Origin: Propionibacteriaceae bacterium | GTDB taxonomy: Bacteria > Actinomycetota > Actinomycetes > Propionibacteriales > Propionibacteriaceae | Direction of reading: 5' to 3' | NCBI GenBank assembly: GCA_031285845.1 | Contig: JAITVK010000026.1 | Coordinates: 88,096 to 152,095, forward strand | DNA: 64,000 bases | In this document: positions 24,973 through 34,890 of the stretch, one piece after another | How the letters are laid out: the number at the start of each line of letters is the position of its first letter | Numbering within the stretch: position 1 is the stretch's first letter | Position numbers and translations under genes: made by a program | The notes under the pieces: model-generated | What the model was told of the DNA's origin: nothing | The model's database searches: none | Seen by the model: the letters and a program-made list of their open reading frames with translations, nothing else

Positions 24973-26307
24973 TCAACTGATGGCGAAGCGGTACCTCAGC
25001 GGGTTCGGCTCTCCGGTGCACTCCTCGCCGATTCGCATGTCGGCGATCACCCCGGATTGACGCAGCTCACGCAGGCGCGAGGTCACCACCTGGCTGATCT
25101 CGGCCGGTGACACCGTGTTGATGTAAATCTTGGTGTCGCCTTCGAAGCCCGCCACAGTGGAGATACGCCACTTGATGTTGATCCGCCAAGGCATCGGAAC
25201 ATCGACGTCCACCGGAACGTGGTGCCACTCCTCATTGCTCGGCACAGCCGACCCGGTCGCCGCGTGAACAGCCTGGATCAGGTCGGACATGTCTCGTACT
25301 TCTTCGGCCGATTGACGCCACGGATGGACCTGGGGCGACTTGGAGTAGAGCTCGATCGTCGGATAGCGGTGGCCGAAACCGGCGTACGCGATCGCTGAAT
25401 CATTCTCGGCGACCAAAAGATTGTGGTACGTCGCGTAGTTGACACCGCATTCGTTGAAGAAGTTCGGGTTCTCGCGCAACCGATGCACCACCTGGTCGGC
25501 ATTGGCCCCATGCTCGTCGATGGCGACCAACTGCTTGTGCAGATGGTCACAGCTGGCCCCGGCCGGTTTCAACCAGTTCTGGAACACCGCGACGTAGCGG
25601 GCGTAGCGGTTGTTGGCGTAGAGGTTCGCCATCGCGTGCAAAGTCAGCTGGATGTACTGCTCATGCTCATCGGGGGTCAGCGTCCCAGAGGACGCCAACT
25701 GCGCGGTCGTCTTGGCGCCGTCGACCCAATGTTTGCGAGCTATGACCACGTCGTGTCCGCCACCGAAGAAAGCGTCCGCCTGGTCGAGCAGCTCATCCTG
25801 ACTCATCGCGGCGATCTCGTCACTGCTTTTGCCCGCCTGACGCAATTTGGCCGACTGCACCGCCAAGACATGTCGGCGACCCTGCTCGGTCGACAGGTAG
25901 ACCCGCTTGTGTTCAACCATGTCAGGTGGAAGTTCGTACCCATAGTTCTCGTGCCAATAGTCGTAGCTGACGATCTCGAACAAGTTCGGCACGACACGGA
26001 ATTCGGCCACAGTGCTGAACAGTTTCTCCGCCGGCAGATGCTCCATCATGCGCCAGCGCGTGCCATCGAGGACCATCCGAGCCTTCTCGGGCGGGGTCTC
26101 CATGTAGCGGGCGGAACAGAAAGCGCAGCCATGGGTCCAATCCGTGTCTGACACTGGGCGGGATTCCATCTCTGGATGAGTCAAAGGGCGACTGCTGCGA
26201 CCAGTCACCGTCCACACGCGCGTGCCCGTGGTCGGATTGATCTGCTTGATGGTGCCATCCCCCATGGTCATGAGGTAGGCCGGCTCTGGCATAAGTGAAA
26301 TACCCAT
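24973..26307 (-). CDS. DUF4921 protein, galactose-1-phosphate uridylyltransferase-like
   Basis: A 444-residue protein. The N-terminal RSSRPLTHPEMESRP and a CAFCSARY metal-binding pair lead into a HIT/GalT-like core. The second half has GASCDHLHKQLV, matching the H-x-H-x-Q nucleotidyltransferase motif. I recognise the DUF4921 family, common in actinobacteria. The likely chemistry is nucleotidyl transfer via a histidine, but the substrate is not known. It has no operon partner: the gap to bpa is divergent and the next gene downstream is convergent. Confidence 0.75.
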   Translation of the reverse strand: MGISLMPEPAYLMTMGDGTIKQINPTTGTRVWTVTGRSSRPLTHPEMESRPVSDTDWTHGCAFCSARYMETPPEKARMVLDGTRWRMMEHLPAEKLFSTVAEFRVVPNLFEIVSYDYWHENYGYELPPDMVEHKRVYLSTEQGRRHVLAVQSAKLRQAGKSSDEIAAMSQDELLDQADAFFGGGHDVVIARKHWVDGAKTTAQLASSGTLTPDEHEQYIQLTLHAMANLYANNRYARYVAVFQNWLKPAGASCDHLHKQLVAIDEHGANADQVVHRLRENPNFFNECGVNYATYHNLLVAENDSAIAYAGFGHRYPTIELYSKSPQVHPWRQSAEEVRDMSDLIQAVHAATGSAVPSNEEWHHVPVDVDVPMPWRINIKWRISTVAGFEGDTKIYINTVSPAEISQVVTSRLRELRQSGVIADMRIGEECTGEPNPLRYRFAIS

Positions 26308-26685
26308 AATGACTTACCGCGTGCCTCTTTCTTCACCCACCCGTACCGTGAGCGATTCTTCGACTGATAATGGGCCCGTCGCCTTCTCTGTGATCCTATC
26401 GTCGCCGGTGGGACACGCCCGCCGATCTCACAACAAGAACACTCTGAGAAATCGTAAAGATCTCATGACCGTGAGTCGATTCCCCCGGCGTGGTCACGCC
26501 AACAACTGGTGGTCTTATCCACTTGTACGTCGTACTCTACGTGATCAGGCAACCCCTGGCCAAGACGAGGGAGAATAGGCACAGCCACCCAGTCGGTGAA
26601 AAACGGCCCATTATTCTTGCTCATAGGTTGTTTCACGGACATCCGACCGCGCAGATGAGCGCCGGTGACCCCATCCGCCAGTAGA
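26308..26685. other. Divergent intergenic region between the DUF4921 gene and bpa
   Basis: About 380 bases of lower GC than the flanks. I see no credible gene, only candidate promoter sequence with no clear consensus pair. Confidence 0.4.
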
Positions 26686-27228
26686 ATGGCTGACGTGACT
26701 GAACAACAGCAGCCAGCCGAGGCTGAGACCTCCACCAACGCCGTACTGCTGGGCCAAGGCCCAGACGGCGAAGTCTACGTCTTGGCCACGCCGGACGATG
26801 GCGAGCATGACGACCCGATCACCGAGCCGGGCAAGGTGATGCGCATCGGCCGGATGATCTCTCGACTGCTCGACGAGGTGAAAGACGCCCCGCTCGACGA
26901 CGCCTCGCGGACCAGGTTGCGCTCGATTTACGGTCAGTCAATCGACGAATTGGCTGGCGGTTTGGATGAGGACCTGGCCAAAGAGTTGCGCCGGATCACG
27001 ACTCCGTTCGATGAGGACACCACTCCGTCTGACGCCGAGTTGCGCATCGCGCAGGCTCAGCTGGTCGGTTGGTTGGAAGGACTGTTCCAAGGACTTCAGA
27101 CCGCGCTAGTGGCGCAACATCTGACCGCGCGCATGAACGACCAGAGCAACCGGGCGGCCATTCCGTCGACCGGTCCTGGCATTCCCGACAGCGCCAATTC
27201 TCCGCTCGGCACGGGGATGTACCTGTGA
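26686..27228 (+). CDS. bpa: Bacterial proteasome activator (Bpa/PafE family)
   Basis: A 180-residue protein starting at the ATG at 26686 (upstream ATG codons lack homology). The conserved core is clear: GKVMRIGRMISRLLDEVKDAPLDDASRTRLRSIYG, TPSDAELRIAQAQLVGWLEGLFQGLQTAL, and a C-terminal GTGMYL, the position of the GQYL proteasome-docking motif in the mycobacterial protein Rv3780. Bpa rings open the 20S proteasome gate without ATP and feed it unfolded proteins. The Met in place of Gln before Tyr-Leu is a small departure from the mycobacterial motif. This gene implies the organism has a 20S proteasome elsewhere. Confidence 0.9.
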   Translation: MADVTEQQQPAEAETSTNAVLLGQGPDGEVYVLATPDDGEHDDPITEPGKVMRIGRMISRLLDEVKDAPLDDASRTRLRSIYGQSIDELAGGLDEDLAKELRRITTPFDEDTTPSDAELRIAQAQLVGWLEGLFQGLQTALVAQHLTARMNDQSNRAAIPSTGPGIPDSANSPLGTGMYL

Positions 27229-27265
27229 GCCGGTGGGCCCGGACCGGAATGGATACAGTTAGATC

Positions 27266-27952
27266 ATGCATATCCTCGTTGTGGACGACGACCAGGGCGT
27301 ACGCGACTCGCTAGCACGCTCCCTGCAATACACCGGCTACCAGGTGTCGACCGCCCAAGACGGCATCGAGGCGTTGGCTAAACTGTCCGGATTGACCGTC
27401 GACGCAGTCATCATGGATGTCATGATGCCGCGTTTGGACGGCTTGGAGACCACTCGAATGCTGCGCTCTTCTGGCAACGACGTCCCGATTCTGATTCTGA
27501 CCGCGCTCGACGCCATCGAAGACCGGGTCGACGGTTTGGATGCCGGAGCCGACGACTACATGGTCAAACCATTCGCGCTCAACGAGTTGCAGGCCCGGCT
27601 GCGAGCGCTGACACGCCGTTCCCACACCGTCGAAGACGTCGAAGGCAGTCAAGTTCTCACCTTCGCGGATCTGACTTTGGAACCGCAGACGCGCGAAGTG
27701 GCGCGAGCGGGCCAACGCATGTCCTTGACTCGGACAGAATTCGCCCTGCTCGAAGCGTTCATGGAGAATCCCCGCCGCGTGTTGGAGCGAGGCTGGCTGC
27801 TGAACGAGGTCTGGGGGTTCGATTTTCCGACGACGGCGAATTCGCTCGAAGTCTACATCGGCTATCTGCGACGCAAACTCGAAGCCGACGGCCAGTCACG
27901 TCTGATCCACACCGTGCGCGGCATCGGCTACGTTCTGAAGGAATCCGCCTAG
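27266..27952 (+). CDS. mprA: OmpR-family response regulator, MprA-like
   Basis: A 228-residue regulator. The receiver domain (1-115) has DDD at 7-9, the phospho-acceptor Asp in [12 protein letters not shown] and the conserved Lys in MVKPFAL. A winged helix follows (about 130-228, [39 protein letters not shown]). The kinase gene starts immediately after its stop codon. In mycobacteria MprAB responds to envelope stress; here the specific role is inferred from similarity. It lies 37 bases after bpa on the same strand, so co-transcription with bpa is possible. Confidence 0.85.
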   Translation: MHILVVDDDQGVRDSLARSLQYTGYQVSTAQDGIEALAKLSGLTVDAVIMDVMMPRLDGLETTRMLRSSGNDVPILILTALDAIEDRVDGLDAGADDYMVKPFALNELQARLRALTRRSHTVEDVEGSQVLTFADLTLEPQTREVARAGQRMSLTRTEFALLEAFMENPRRVLERGWLLNEVWGFDFPTTANSLEVYIGYLRRKLEADGQSRLIHTVRGIGYVLKESA

Positions 27953-29368
27953 ATGCGTTCCGTGATCGACGCGGTCGCCACGTTCGCCCACACCGTACGC
28001 ACGTCGCTACGCTACCGCCTGGTCTTCCTCACCACGATCACGATCATCGCGGCGACTGCGATCGCCGGAGCCGCCACCTACCAGGCGGCCCGCGTCTCGC
28101 TCTACGCCCAACTCGACCAAGAACTGCTGTCGATCGCGACCAATGTCTCTGACGAGATCGCCGTCGACTTCCAAGACCGGATCGTCGCCAACTCGACCTC
28201 TCTCGACGCTCAGAACGTCACGATCGCGCTGGTCAGCGCCAACACTGACCAAGAGATCTACCAAGGCGACACCGAGAGCCCGCTGGTCACCGGGGCTCCC
28301 GAGATCGCCGTCGCCCGCATCCAGACCGGGACCAGCGCCCGCAACGGCGAGTCCCAGGCGGGGATCCCGTACCGGATCGTCGCGATGCCCTACCTCGACA
28401 CGTCAACCAACGGGGCTTTCGCCCTGGTCATCGCCCGCGAACTCGAACCGACCTTGTCTTCGCTGATGAACCTGGCCTATCTGCAGTGGATCATCTCCTT
28501 GCTGGCCATCCTGCTCGGCGGTGTGATCGCGGTTTTCGTCGCTGGCGCGACCATGAACCCAATTCGAGAGCTCACGTCGGTGGTCTCCCGGATCACCTCG
28601 ACTGACGCCCTGACCACGATCGAAGTACGAGGGGCCTCCGAAGTCTCCGACCTGGAACAGTCGTTCAACGCCATGATGGAGTCACTGGCCGCGTCGCGCA
28701 GTCAACAGAATCGACTGATCGCCGACGCCGGCCACGAGCTTCGTACCCCTCTGACAAGCTTGAGAACCAACATCGAGCTGCTGATCGCCGACGAGGCGGC
28801 CCAGATGCTGCCCGAGGGCGCGCGGGCGGAGATTCTCTCCGACGTCGCCGCCCAGCTGGGCGAGTTCACTTCGCTGGTCAACGACCTGGTGGCTCTCAGC
28901 CGTGGCGACGTCGCTCCGAACAACCTGGTCGCCATCAACTTCGCCAACGTGGTCGAGCGGGCGGTCGAGCGCGCCCGGCGACGCGGTCCGTCGCTGTTCT
29001 TCGACGTCACCCTCGAACCGATGTACATCATGGGCGACGCGGTCATGCTGGAGCGAGCGGTCACCAACCTGCTCGACAACGCCGTCAAGTTTTCCCCGCC
29101 CGGCGGTCATATCAGCGTCGCCATCCACCACGGCGAACTCATCATTCACGACCAGGGCCCCGGCATCGCGCCGGAAGACATCCCCCACATTTTCGAACGT
29201 TTCTACCGCTCCGACTCGTCGCGCAACACCCCCGGAACTGGTCTCGGACTGTCGATTGTCGACCACACCATCACGACCCACGGCGGCACAGTCCAGGTCG
29301 TTCCAGGTGGGGCCCCCGGAGCCACATTCGTCGTACGGCTGCCGCAGGTCGAAGCCGACGACGAGTGA
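27953..29368 (+). CDS. mprB: Sensor histidine kinase, MprB-like
   Basis: A 471-residue membrane kinase. Transmembrane segments at about 22-46 and 178-200 flank an extracytosolic sensor of about 130 residues. HAMP, then the H-box HELRTPLTSLRTNIELL, the N-box LLDNAVKFSPPGG, DQGPGIAPED and GTGLGLSIVDHT are all intact. It begins directly after the response-regulator stop codon and is convergent with the next gene, ending 17 bases from it. Confidence 0.88.
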   Translation: MRSVIDAVATFAHTVRTSLRYRLVFLTTITIIAATAIAGAATYQAARVSLYAQLDQELLSIATNVSDEIAVDFQDRIVANSTSLDAQNVTIALVSANTDQEIYQGDTESPLVTGAPEIAVARIQTGTSARNGESQAGIPYRIVAMPYLDTSTNGAFALVIARELEPTLSSLMNLAYLQWIISLLAILLGGVIAVFVAGATMNPIRELTSVVSRITSTDALTTIEVRGASEVSDLEQSFNAMMESLAASRSQQNRLIADAGHELRTPLTSLRTNIELLIADEAAQMLPEGARAEILSDVAAQLGEFTSLVNDLVALSRGDVAPNNLVAINFANVVERAVERARRRGPSLFFDVTLEPMYIMGDAVMLERAVTNLLDNAVKFSPPGGHISVAIHHGELIIHDQGPGIAPEDIPHIFERFYRSDSSRNTPGTGLGLSIVDHTITTHGGTVQVVPGGAPGATFVVRLPQVEADDE

Positions 29369-29385
29369 GTTCGCGCTGAGGCGAG

Positions 29386-31470
29386 TCAGTCGCGACGGAA
29401 CCAGTGGCGCACGCGATCTGACACTGGTCGTACGGCCCGGCGCGCCGGACCCTTCGGACCTTCTTCGAAGCCTTCGTCCAGGTCGTCCAGCGGCGGGATT
29501 TCGGAATCGTCTGCGCTGGCCGTCGACTTCGGCGCGGTGACCGACTCGGCGGGTGTGACCGACTCGGTCGGAGCGGATGACCCATCGGCGTTGGACGCAG
29601 TCGCGACAGCAGTGGTGGACTCGGGCGGAGCGGAGTCAGTCGGCGTGGTGGACCTGGGCGAGTCCACGTCGGTCGTCATGACGTTCGCGGTCACGTCAGC
29701 CACTGCAGTTTCCTCCACGCTGGGATGCGGCACGGTCGGACCATTCGTACTCGCCTCAGCGGCGGACTCGCCCGGTGTGGCGGGTGGCGCCGAGGCATTC
29801 GGCGCGGTCGCGGCAGACTCGTCAGTCGGCGTGACAGACACTGGCGAATCGGACCCGGTTGTCGTGACGGACGCGGTCGAGTCGGGGGCGATCGGATTGG
29901 GCGCGGGCGTGGTCGTCTCAGGGGATCCAGGGCCAGCCGCCTCGGAGTCGGAAGGCCCAGCCGTCATGGGATTGTTCACACTGACTGCGGAGTCAGTTTC
30001 GGAACCGGTCGACCCAGTGTCGGTCACAGCGGTCGTACTTCCCACCACCTCGTCAGACGAGGTCGCGTCAGAGTCGAGCGGCGTCTCGGGGCGCAACTGG
30101 GACAGGGAGACAGTACGACGATCGCTGGACGGACCCTGCGCACCAAGCCCCGGCGCGCGATCAGACAACTCACCTTTGGCTAACTGTGACATCCGCACTA
30201 TATCGGTGTACTCCGAACCACCCTCGGCGGAACGCTCTTTCAGTGGGGTCGACCGGGCCACGGAGTTATCGTACACCTGGCTGACAACCCCATCAGTGGC
30301 GGAGGATTCGGTCGGCGGACCCGACTCATCCGACGATGAGTCGATCGGCTGCGAGTCGGGCTCCGGGGTTGGCTCGCTATCAGGTGGGATCCCGTCGTGA
30401 CCGGATCGCGGCTGGGAGAGATCCGCCGATTCGTCGACCTCGTCCCAGACCGGCATCGCGACGCCAGACATCAGGTCAATCGGGTCGTCGCTCAACCAGT
30501 CTTGGGAGTCAGAGTCATCGAGCAGAGCCGAATCCGATGCTCCAGTCTCGCCAGTGGCGTCGCCGCCGACCGAATCGTCGAAACCGGTCGACTCTGCTGC
30601 GACAAGATCGGCCACGGGAAGTTGGTCGCGGCCCGACAGGATGAATGCGAGCATGGCATAGAAGGTGGAGAAGCCGAAGTTGGCGGAGTAGCCGCCCGCA
30701 CGCCCGCCGCTGAGATAGAAGCCGTTGCCTTTCCATTGCAGCCGATCAGCGGCGCTGAGGCCCAACCACAGCTCACCACCTGACCAATAGTCGAACAGCG
30801 CCGGGTCGCCGCAGCCCAAGATGACCAGATCGCCCGTGGTCACACCGTCGGTGGCGTCGAAGAAAGCCGCCAGCTCGTCGATGACAGGGCCGGGGACTCC
30901 ACGCCGAGCGGCCGTACGACAAAAGTCTCGGGTGGCGTCGACCGGCGCTGGTGTCAAACTCAGCAGTTTGGTCGCACGCGCGCCGCGCAGCAACCGGCAG
31001 AAATGATCGGTCTGTCTCATGCGGTCACGCCACGCGTCCAAAGCGTCATCCGAAGCGGCCGACTCCACCAGTCGAGCCCGCTGCTCCATTCGAGCCAACG
31101 GGCCGGCGACCTCGATGTCGTCACTGATGATCGTACGATTGGTCAGATCGAGCACTTCGCAGTCGAGCTGACGCGCCAGGCGCAGCAGATCAGGCACCAC
31201 CGTGGTCGTCGCGCGTACGAGCATGGTGACCATCTCGACTCGACGCGGCGTGGATCCCAAATCGAATTCGATCGACCCATTCGGTGAGAACCAGGCTCCG
31301 ACTGACGTGCTGGTGTGGGTTCGATGCCACACAGTCGACGGGAAAACCGCCGTGATCGCAGCCATGACCTCGCTACGTTGACCCAGTGACAGTGGCCGCA
31401 TCGACTGGGCAGGATCGCCAGTCTCGATGTGCGTGCTCGCCTCCCGGCAGAGCACCACCTCCCAAGCCAT
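29386..31470 (-). CDS. Large protein of unknown function with a Ser/Thr/Pro-rich disordered tail
   Basis: A 694-residue protein; AAGGGA precedes the ATG at 31470. Residues 1-310 look folded. One domain spans about 1-110 (includes EFDLGSTPRRVEMVTMLVRA), a helical part 120-190, and an aromatic Gly-rich part at 230-300 (NGFYLSGGRAGGYSANFGFSTFY). From about 320 to 640 the sequence is almost entirely Asp, Ser, Thr, Pro, Ala and Glu. A short basic C-terminus (GPARRAVRPVSDRVRHWFRRD) ends it. No signal peptide. I do not recognise the folded part. The tail may be a scaffold or a phosphorylation target, which is only inference from composition. Confidence 0.6.
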   Translation of the reverse strand: MAWEVVLCREASTHIETGDPAQSMRPLSLGQRSEVMAAITAVFPSTVWHRTHTSTSVGAWFSPNGSIEFDLGSTPRRVEMVTMLVRATTTVVPDLLRLARQLDCEVLDLTNRTIISDDIEVAGPLARMEQRARLVESAASDDALDAWRDRMRQTDHFCRLLRGARATKLLSLTPAPVDATRDFCRTAARRGVPGPVIDELAAFFDATDGVTTGDLVILGCGDPALFDYWSGGELWLGLSAADRLQWKGNGFYLSGGRAGGYSANFGFSTFYAMLAFILSGRDQLPVADLVAAESTGFDDSVGGDATGETGASDSALLDDSDSQDWLSDDPIDLMSGVAMPVWDEVDESADLSQPRSGHDGIPPDSEPTPEPDSQPIDSSSDESGPPTESSATDGVVSQVYDNSVARSTPLKERSAEGGSEYTDIVRMSQLAKGELSDRAPGLGAQGPSSDRRTVSLSQLRPETPLDSDATSSDEVVGSTTAVTDTGSTGSETDSAVSVNNPMTAGPSDSEAAGPGSPETTTPAPNPIAPDSTASVTTTGSDSPVSVTPTDESAATAPNASAPPATPGESAAEASTNGPTVPHPSVEETAVADVTANVMTTDVDSPRSTTPTDSAPPESTTAVATASNADGSSAPTESVTPAESVTAPKSTASADDSEIPPLDDLDEGFEEGPKGPARRAVRPVSDRVRHWFRRD

Positions 31471-31684
31471 CGGGCATCCCTTCCTGCTGCGACACGATCA
31501 ACAACTGTAGTACAGGGTTGAGGAAGAACCAACTATCACTGGTTGATCACTCGGCTACGGCTGTGATACCCCAGAATAGGCCACCGGAACGGTTCGCGGA
31601 ACCCGATCAGCGCAGAAGAAGCCGATCGGCCGACCAGTCGACCGGGCCGACGCGCAGCGCAGGCGTGTCAGATCTGCGCCACGC

Positions 31685-34036
31685 TCAGCCGACTGCCCTG
31701 GGATTCGCAGAGTCGCCCGACTGCCGGGCTTCCTCATCAGCCGACTCGCGGGCCTCCTCGTCGACCGACTCGCGGTTCACACAGTCGAGAATCTGTTTCA
31801 ATCCGAGCCACCACTGCTGCTTCGGACGTTGGGCCTGATCATCGACCTGTCCCATCACGTCGTCGATCGTGGCGAATCGAATCTCGTTCTGAATCGACCC
31901 GACGCAGTTCATCGTCGTGTCACCGCTGGTCAGCTGCTCACGGATGTGGGTCAAGGCCGCGTCGGTCAGGCGTGTGGCGAGCAGTCGGTCGGCCGGAGTC
32001 GGCGAGCTGCCTTGCTGGACGTGCCCGATGACGAGGGTACGAGTGTCGTACCCATCCTTGCCCGGGCCGCGCAGATTTTTGCCCTCCTCGTCGAACAGCG
32101 ATCGAATCACGTCCGTAGTGTAGTTCGGGTTGGCGTACTCGTTGCGCACGGCGAGGAACAGCGAACGCTCGTGGTCAAGAACACTGCGCCGCAGCCAGTC
32201 GATGTCGGATTTCAGCTTGTCCAGCGTGATTCCCGTCTCGTTCAAGTAGACCTGCTCGGCTCCGGAGGCGAAACCGCCCATCAGAGCCAGGTAGCCACAG
32301 CGACGGCCCATGGTCTCGATGAAGAAACACCGCTGCGAGGCCGAAGCTGACATCTTCACCTTGTCGATCGAGTCGACGACCACATTCAGCGCCGCGTCGG
32401 CGCCGATCGACATCGCCGTGCCCGGCAGATTGTTGTCGATGCTCGCTGGCACGCACATCACCGGGATGTCGAATTCAGCGTAGCGGCGGCGTTCCTTGTT
32501 CATCAGGTGTACGGCGGCGTAGGCGTCCCACCCGCCGATGACGATCAGCGCCTTGATCTTGTTCTCTTTCAACGCCCAGGCGATCGAGGTGAGTTCAGCC
32601 TCGGTCGGGATGTGACGCCGCGTCTCCAACATCGCGCCCCCCTCCTGACTCCAGGTGTCCACCTCCTTCCAAGTCAGCTCCCGTACTTTCCCTTCGGCCA
32701 AGCCAGGGAACCCATCGTCGACGCCCACTATGGTGTGACCGCGCGAGATTCCCAACCTGACAGCGGTCTTCGCGGCGGTGTTCATCCCCGGGGCCAACCC
32801 ACCGGCATGCATGACACCGATGCGGGCCCCGTCGGGGGCGGCTGTGGTCCTGGTCGGATTCGACAGCTCGTCGAAGATCCGCATCAACCCGTGGAACTCA
32901 CGACCGCGCAAATCCATCGCCTCGCCGTACTTGCCCTGACTGATCAGCGCCGGAACCCGTCGAGTCTGTTCGACGGCCTGCACCAAAGGAATCGTCACAA
33001 TCTGTTCACCATGGAAGCCGAAGACCAGACCCTCGTCAGTCGGGGATGACAACACATGCTGGGTCGCTTCGTACCCCAGCCAGGTCGACGCCCAGCGGTC
33101 GTACGCGCTCGGCGTCCCGCCGCGCTGAACGTGCCCCAAAATGGTGACCCGCGCTTCTTCGCCGAGGGCCGCAGAAATCGTCGTGGCGACGTAATCGGCT
33201 GAGATCGCGTCGCCGGATCGCGTGGTCGCACCTTCGGCGATGATGACGATCGAATCCTTTCGACCAGCTTCACGCGACTGACCCAGCTGGGCGCACATCG
33301 TCTGTTCCCAACCGTCCTCCGGGGGCAATTCGGGGATCAGAACATAGTCGCAACCGCCCGAGATGGCCGCCGCCAAGGCCAGATAACCGCAGCGTCGCCC
33401 CATCACTTCGACGACGAAACAGCGCTGATGCGACGCGGCCGTCGACGCGATGGCGTCGATCGCGTCCTGAATGCGATGCAACGCCGAATCGACGCCGATC
33501 GTCATATCTGTGCCAACCAGGTCATTGTCGATCGACCCGACGAGGCCGGCGTAAACCAGACGCGGATGGGCCTGCCGCTGATCCTGGCTGATCCGCCCCT
33601 GACTGACCAATTCGTCCAACAGTGACGGCCAGTCGTGAGAGAACTGATCCAACCCGCTGAGCGACCCGTCGCCCCCGATCACAATGAGGCGGTCGATGCC
33701 GCGATCGACCAGATTCTCAGCCGCCGTCAACATCCCTTCCCGAGTCGTGAACTGCTTCGACCGGAAGGTCCCGATCGTCGTGCCGCCCCGATTCAGGATT
33801 CCCGACACGTGCTTCCACTCGGCAAGCTCGATGTCGTCGCCCCCGTCGATCATGCCCTGATAACCCTCACGGATGAGGTATGGTCGCGCACCGACCGACA
33901 AGGCCGTTCGTACCACCGCACGCAAAGCGGCGTTCATTCCTTGAGCGTCGCCGCCGCTGGTCAACACCCCCACTCGGATCGGGTTGTTTGGCGTGATTGG
34001 TGGTGTTGAGTTGGTGACTGACTCCATGACCACCAT
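31685..34036 (-). CDS. Eukaryote-like double-domain ATP-dependent 6-phosphofructokinase
   Basis: A 783-residue tandem PFK, twice the length of usual bacterial PfkA. The N-half (about 20-380) has VGVLTSGGDAQGMNA, the ATP loop IVIGGDGSLSGL, catalytic GSIDNDL and GRRCGYLAL. The C-half (about 400-770) repeats the fold, but reads IVIGGWDAY where ATP would bind and ASIDNNLPG at the catalytic site. This is the pattern of eukaryotic PFK C-halves, which became allosteric (GGFEAY, SNN). Glycine in GGDGS points to ATP rather than pyrophosphate. It phosphorylates fructose 6-phosphate in glycolysis. A charged tail follows residue 750. Confidence 0.88.
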   Translation of the reverse strand: MVVMESVTNSTPPITPNNPIRVGVLTSGGDAQGMNAALRAVVRTALSVGARPYLIREGYQGMIDGGDDIELAEWKHVSGILNRGGTTIGTFRSKQFTTREGMLTAAENLVDRGIDRLIVIGGDGSLSGLDQFSHDWPSLLDELVSQGRISQDQRQAHPRLVYAGLVGSIDNDLVGTDMTIGVDSALHRIQDAIDAIASTAASHQRCFVVEVMGRRCGYLALAAAISGGCDYVLIPELPPEDGWEQTMCAQLGQSREAGRKDSIVIIAEGATTRSGDAISADYVATTISAALGEEARVTILGHVQRGGTPSAYDRWASTWLGYEATQHVLSSPTDEGLVFGFHGEQIVTIPLVQAVEQTRRVPALISQGKYGEAMDLRGREFHGLMRIFDELSNPTRTTAAPDGARIGVMHAGGLAPGMNTAAKTAVRLGISRGHTIVGVDDGFPGLAEGKVRELTWKEVDTWSQEGGAMLETRRHIPTEAELTSIAWALKENKIKALIVIGGWDAYAAVHLMNKERRRYAEFDIPVMCVPASIDNNLPGTAMSIGADAALNVVVDSIDKVKMSASASQRCFFIETMGRRCGYLALMGGFASGAEQVYLNETGITLDKLKSDIDWLRRSVLDHERSLFLAVRNEYANPNYTTDVIRSLFDEEGKNLRGPGKDGYDTRTLVIGHVQQGSSPTPADRLLATRLTDAALTHIREQLTSGDTTMNCVGSIQNEIRFATIDDVMGQVDDQAQRPKQQWWLGLKQILDCVNRESVDEEARESADEEARQSGDSANPRAVG

Positions 34037-34262
34037 GATAAAGCAGTCTGCGGCGAGCCGACAGGGAAGGCGAGTGGATCGAAGCGGAGCCGGTGTGTGG
34101 TAGTCGGGTGGAGTGAGGCCGACGCGGCGCGAGGTCAGCGCGGCGAGTCGAGGGCAGTCGGTACGAGAGGACGGTGCGGGCCGGCGGGTGGCGCGGAGAC
34201 CAGCCCGCGTGAGATCGACACCACATCGGTCACGACGACCACGATTCGACTAAACTGACGTC

Positions 34263-34787
34263 ATGGATCTGCGCCGCCCCTACCCACCTGACCCGTACAC
34301 TTTGCTCCCCGAGGTCGCTTCATTCCAGCTGACGAGCGACGATGTGATCGCCGGGCAACTCATGGACAGTCGTTTCAGCCAGGATGGCGACAACCTCTCG
34401 CCTCATCTGGCGTGGGCGGGAGCGCCGCGGCAGACGGTCAGTTTCGCCGTGTCATGCTTCGATCCAGACGCGCCGACCCCGTCGGGGTTCTGGCATTGGA
34501 CAGTCCTCAACCTGCCGACCGACATCACGAGCCTGCCGCGCGGATTCGGTGACCCCGAGGCCAGTTGGCCGTACGACATGATCCGCGCACGCAATGACGG
34601 CGGAACCCTGGGGTATATCGGTGCGGCCCCGCCGGTCGGCGACCACCCGCATCGGTACGTTTTCGCTGTTCACGCCCTCGACGCGAAGCTCGATCTTCCG
34701 CAGGGTATTCCTTGCACTCCGGCCGCCTTCACGATGGTGTTCCACACGATCGCGCGCGCCACGCTGACTCCGACGTACTCCCGGTAA
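34263..34787 (+). CDS. YbhB/YbcL family (PEBP-like) protein
   Basis: A 174-residue protein with the PEBP signatures DGDNLSPHLAWAGAP, CFDPDAPTPSGFWHWTVLNLP and HRYVFAVHALDAKLDLPQG. The DPDAP and G-x-HR elements that line the anion-binding pocket are present. The family is widespread, and its biochemical role in bacteria is unclear. It is divergent from the phosphofructokinase gene. No signal peptide, so cytosolic. Confidence 0.85.
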   Translation: MDLRRPYPPDPYTLLPEVASFQLTSDDVIAGQLMDSRFSQDGDNLSPHLAWAGAPRQTVSFAVSCFDPDAPTPSGFWHWTVLNLPTDITSLPRGFGDPEASWPYDMIRARNDGGTLGYIGAAPPVGDHPHRYVFAVHALDAKLDLPQGIPCTPAAFTMVFHTIARATLTPTYSR

Positions 34788-34890
34788 GACCGTTCGCACA
34801 ACTGGTCGACCTCGGAATCCTCGCCGTTCGGACGCTGACGCCTACGAGCGACACCACTTCGCGCCGGGTTCGACCCCTTAGACTGACGTC

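Noticed and set aside
27266..29368. KdpE/KdpD regulators for the kdp operon.
   Set aside because: The kinase has two membrane segments, a periplasmic-type sensor and HAMP, without the KdpD/Usp domains or four-helix bundle. It matches MprB.
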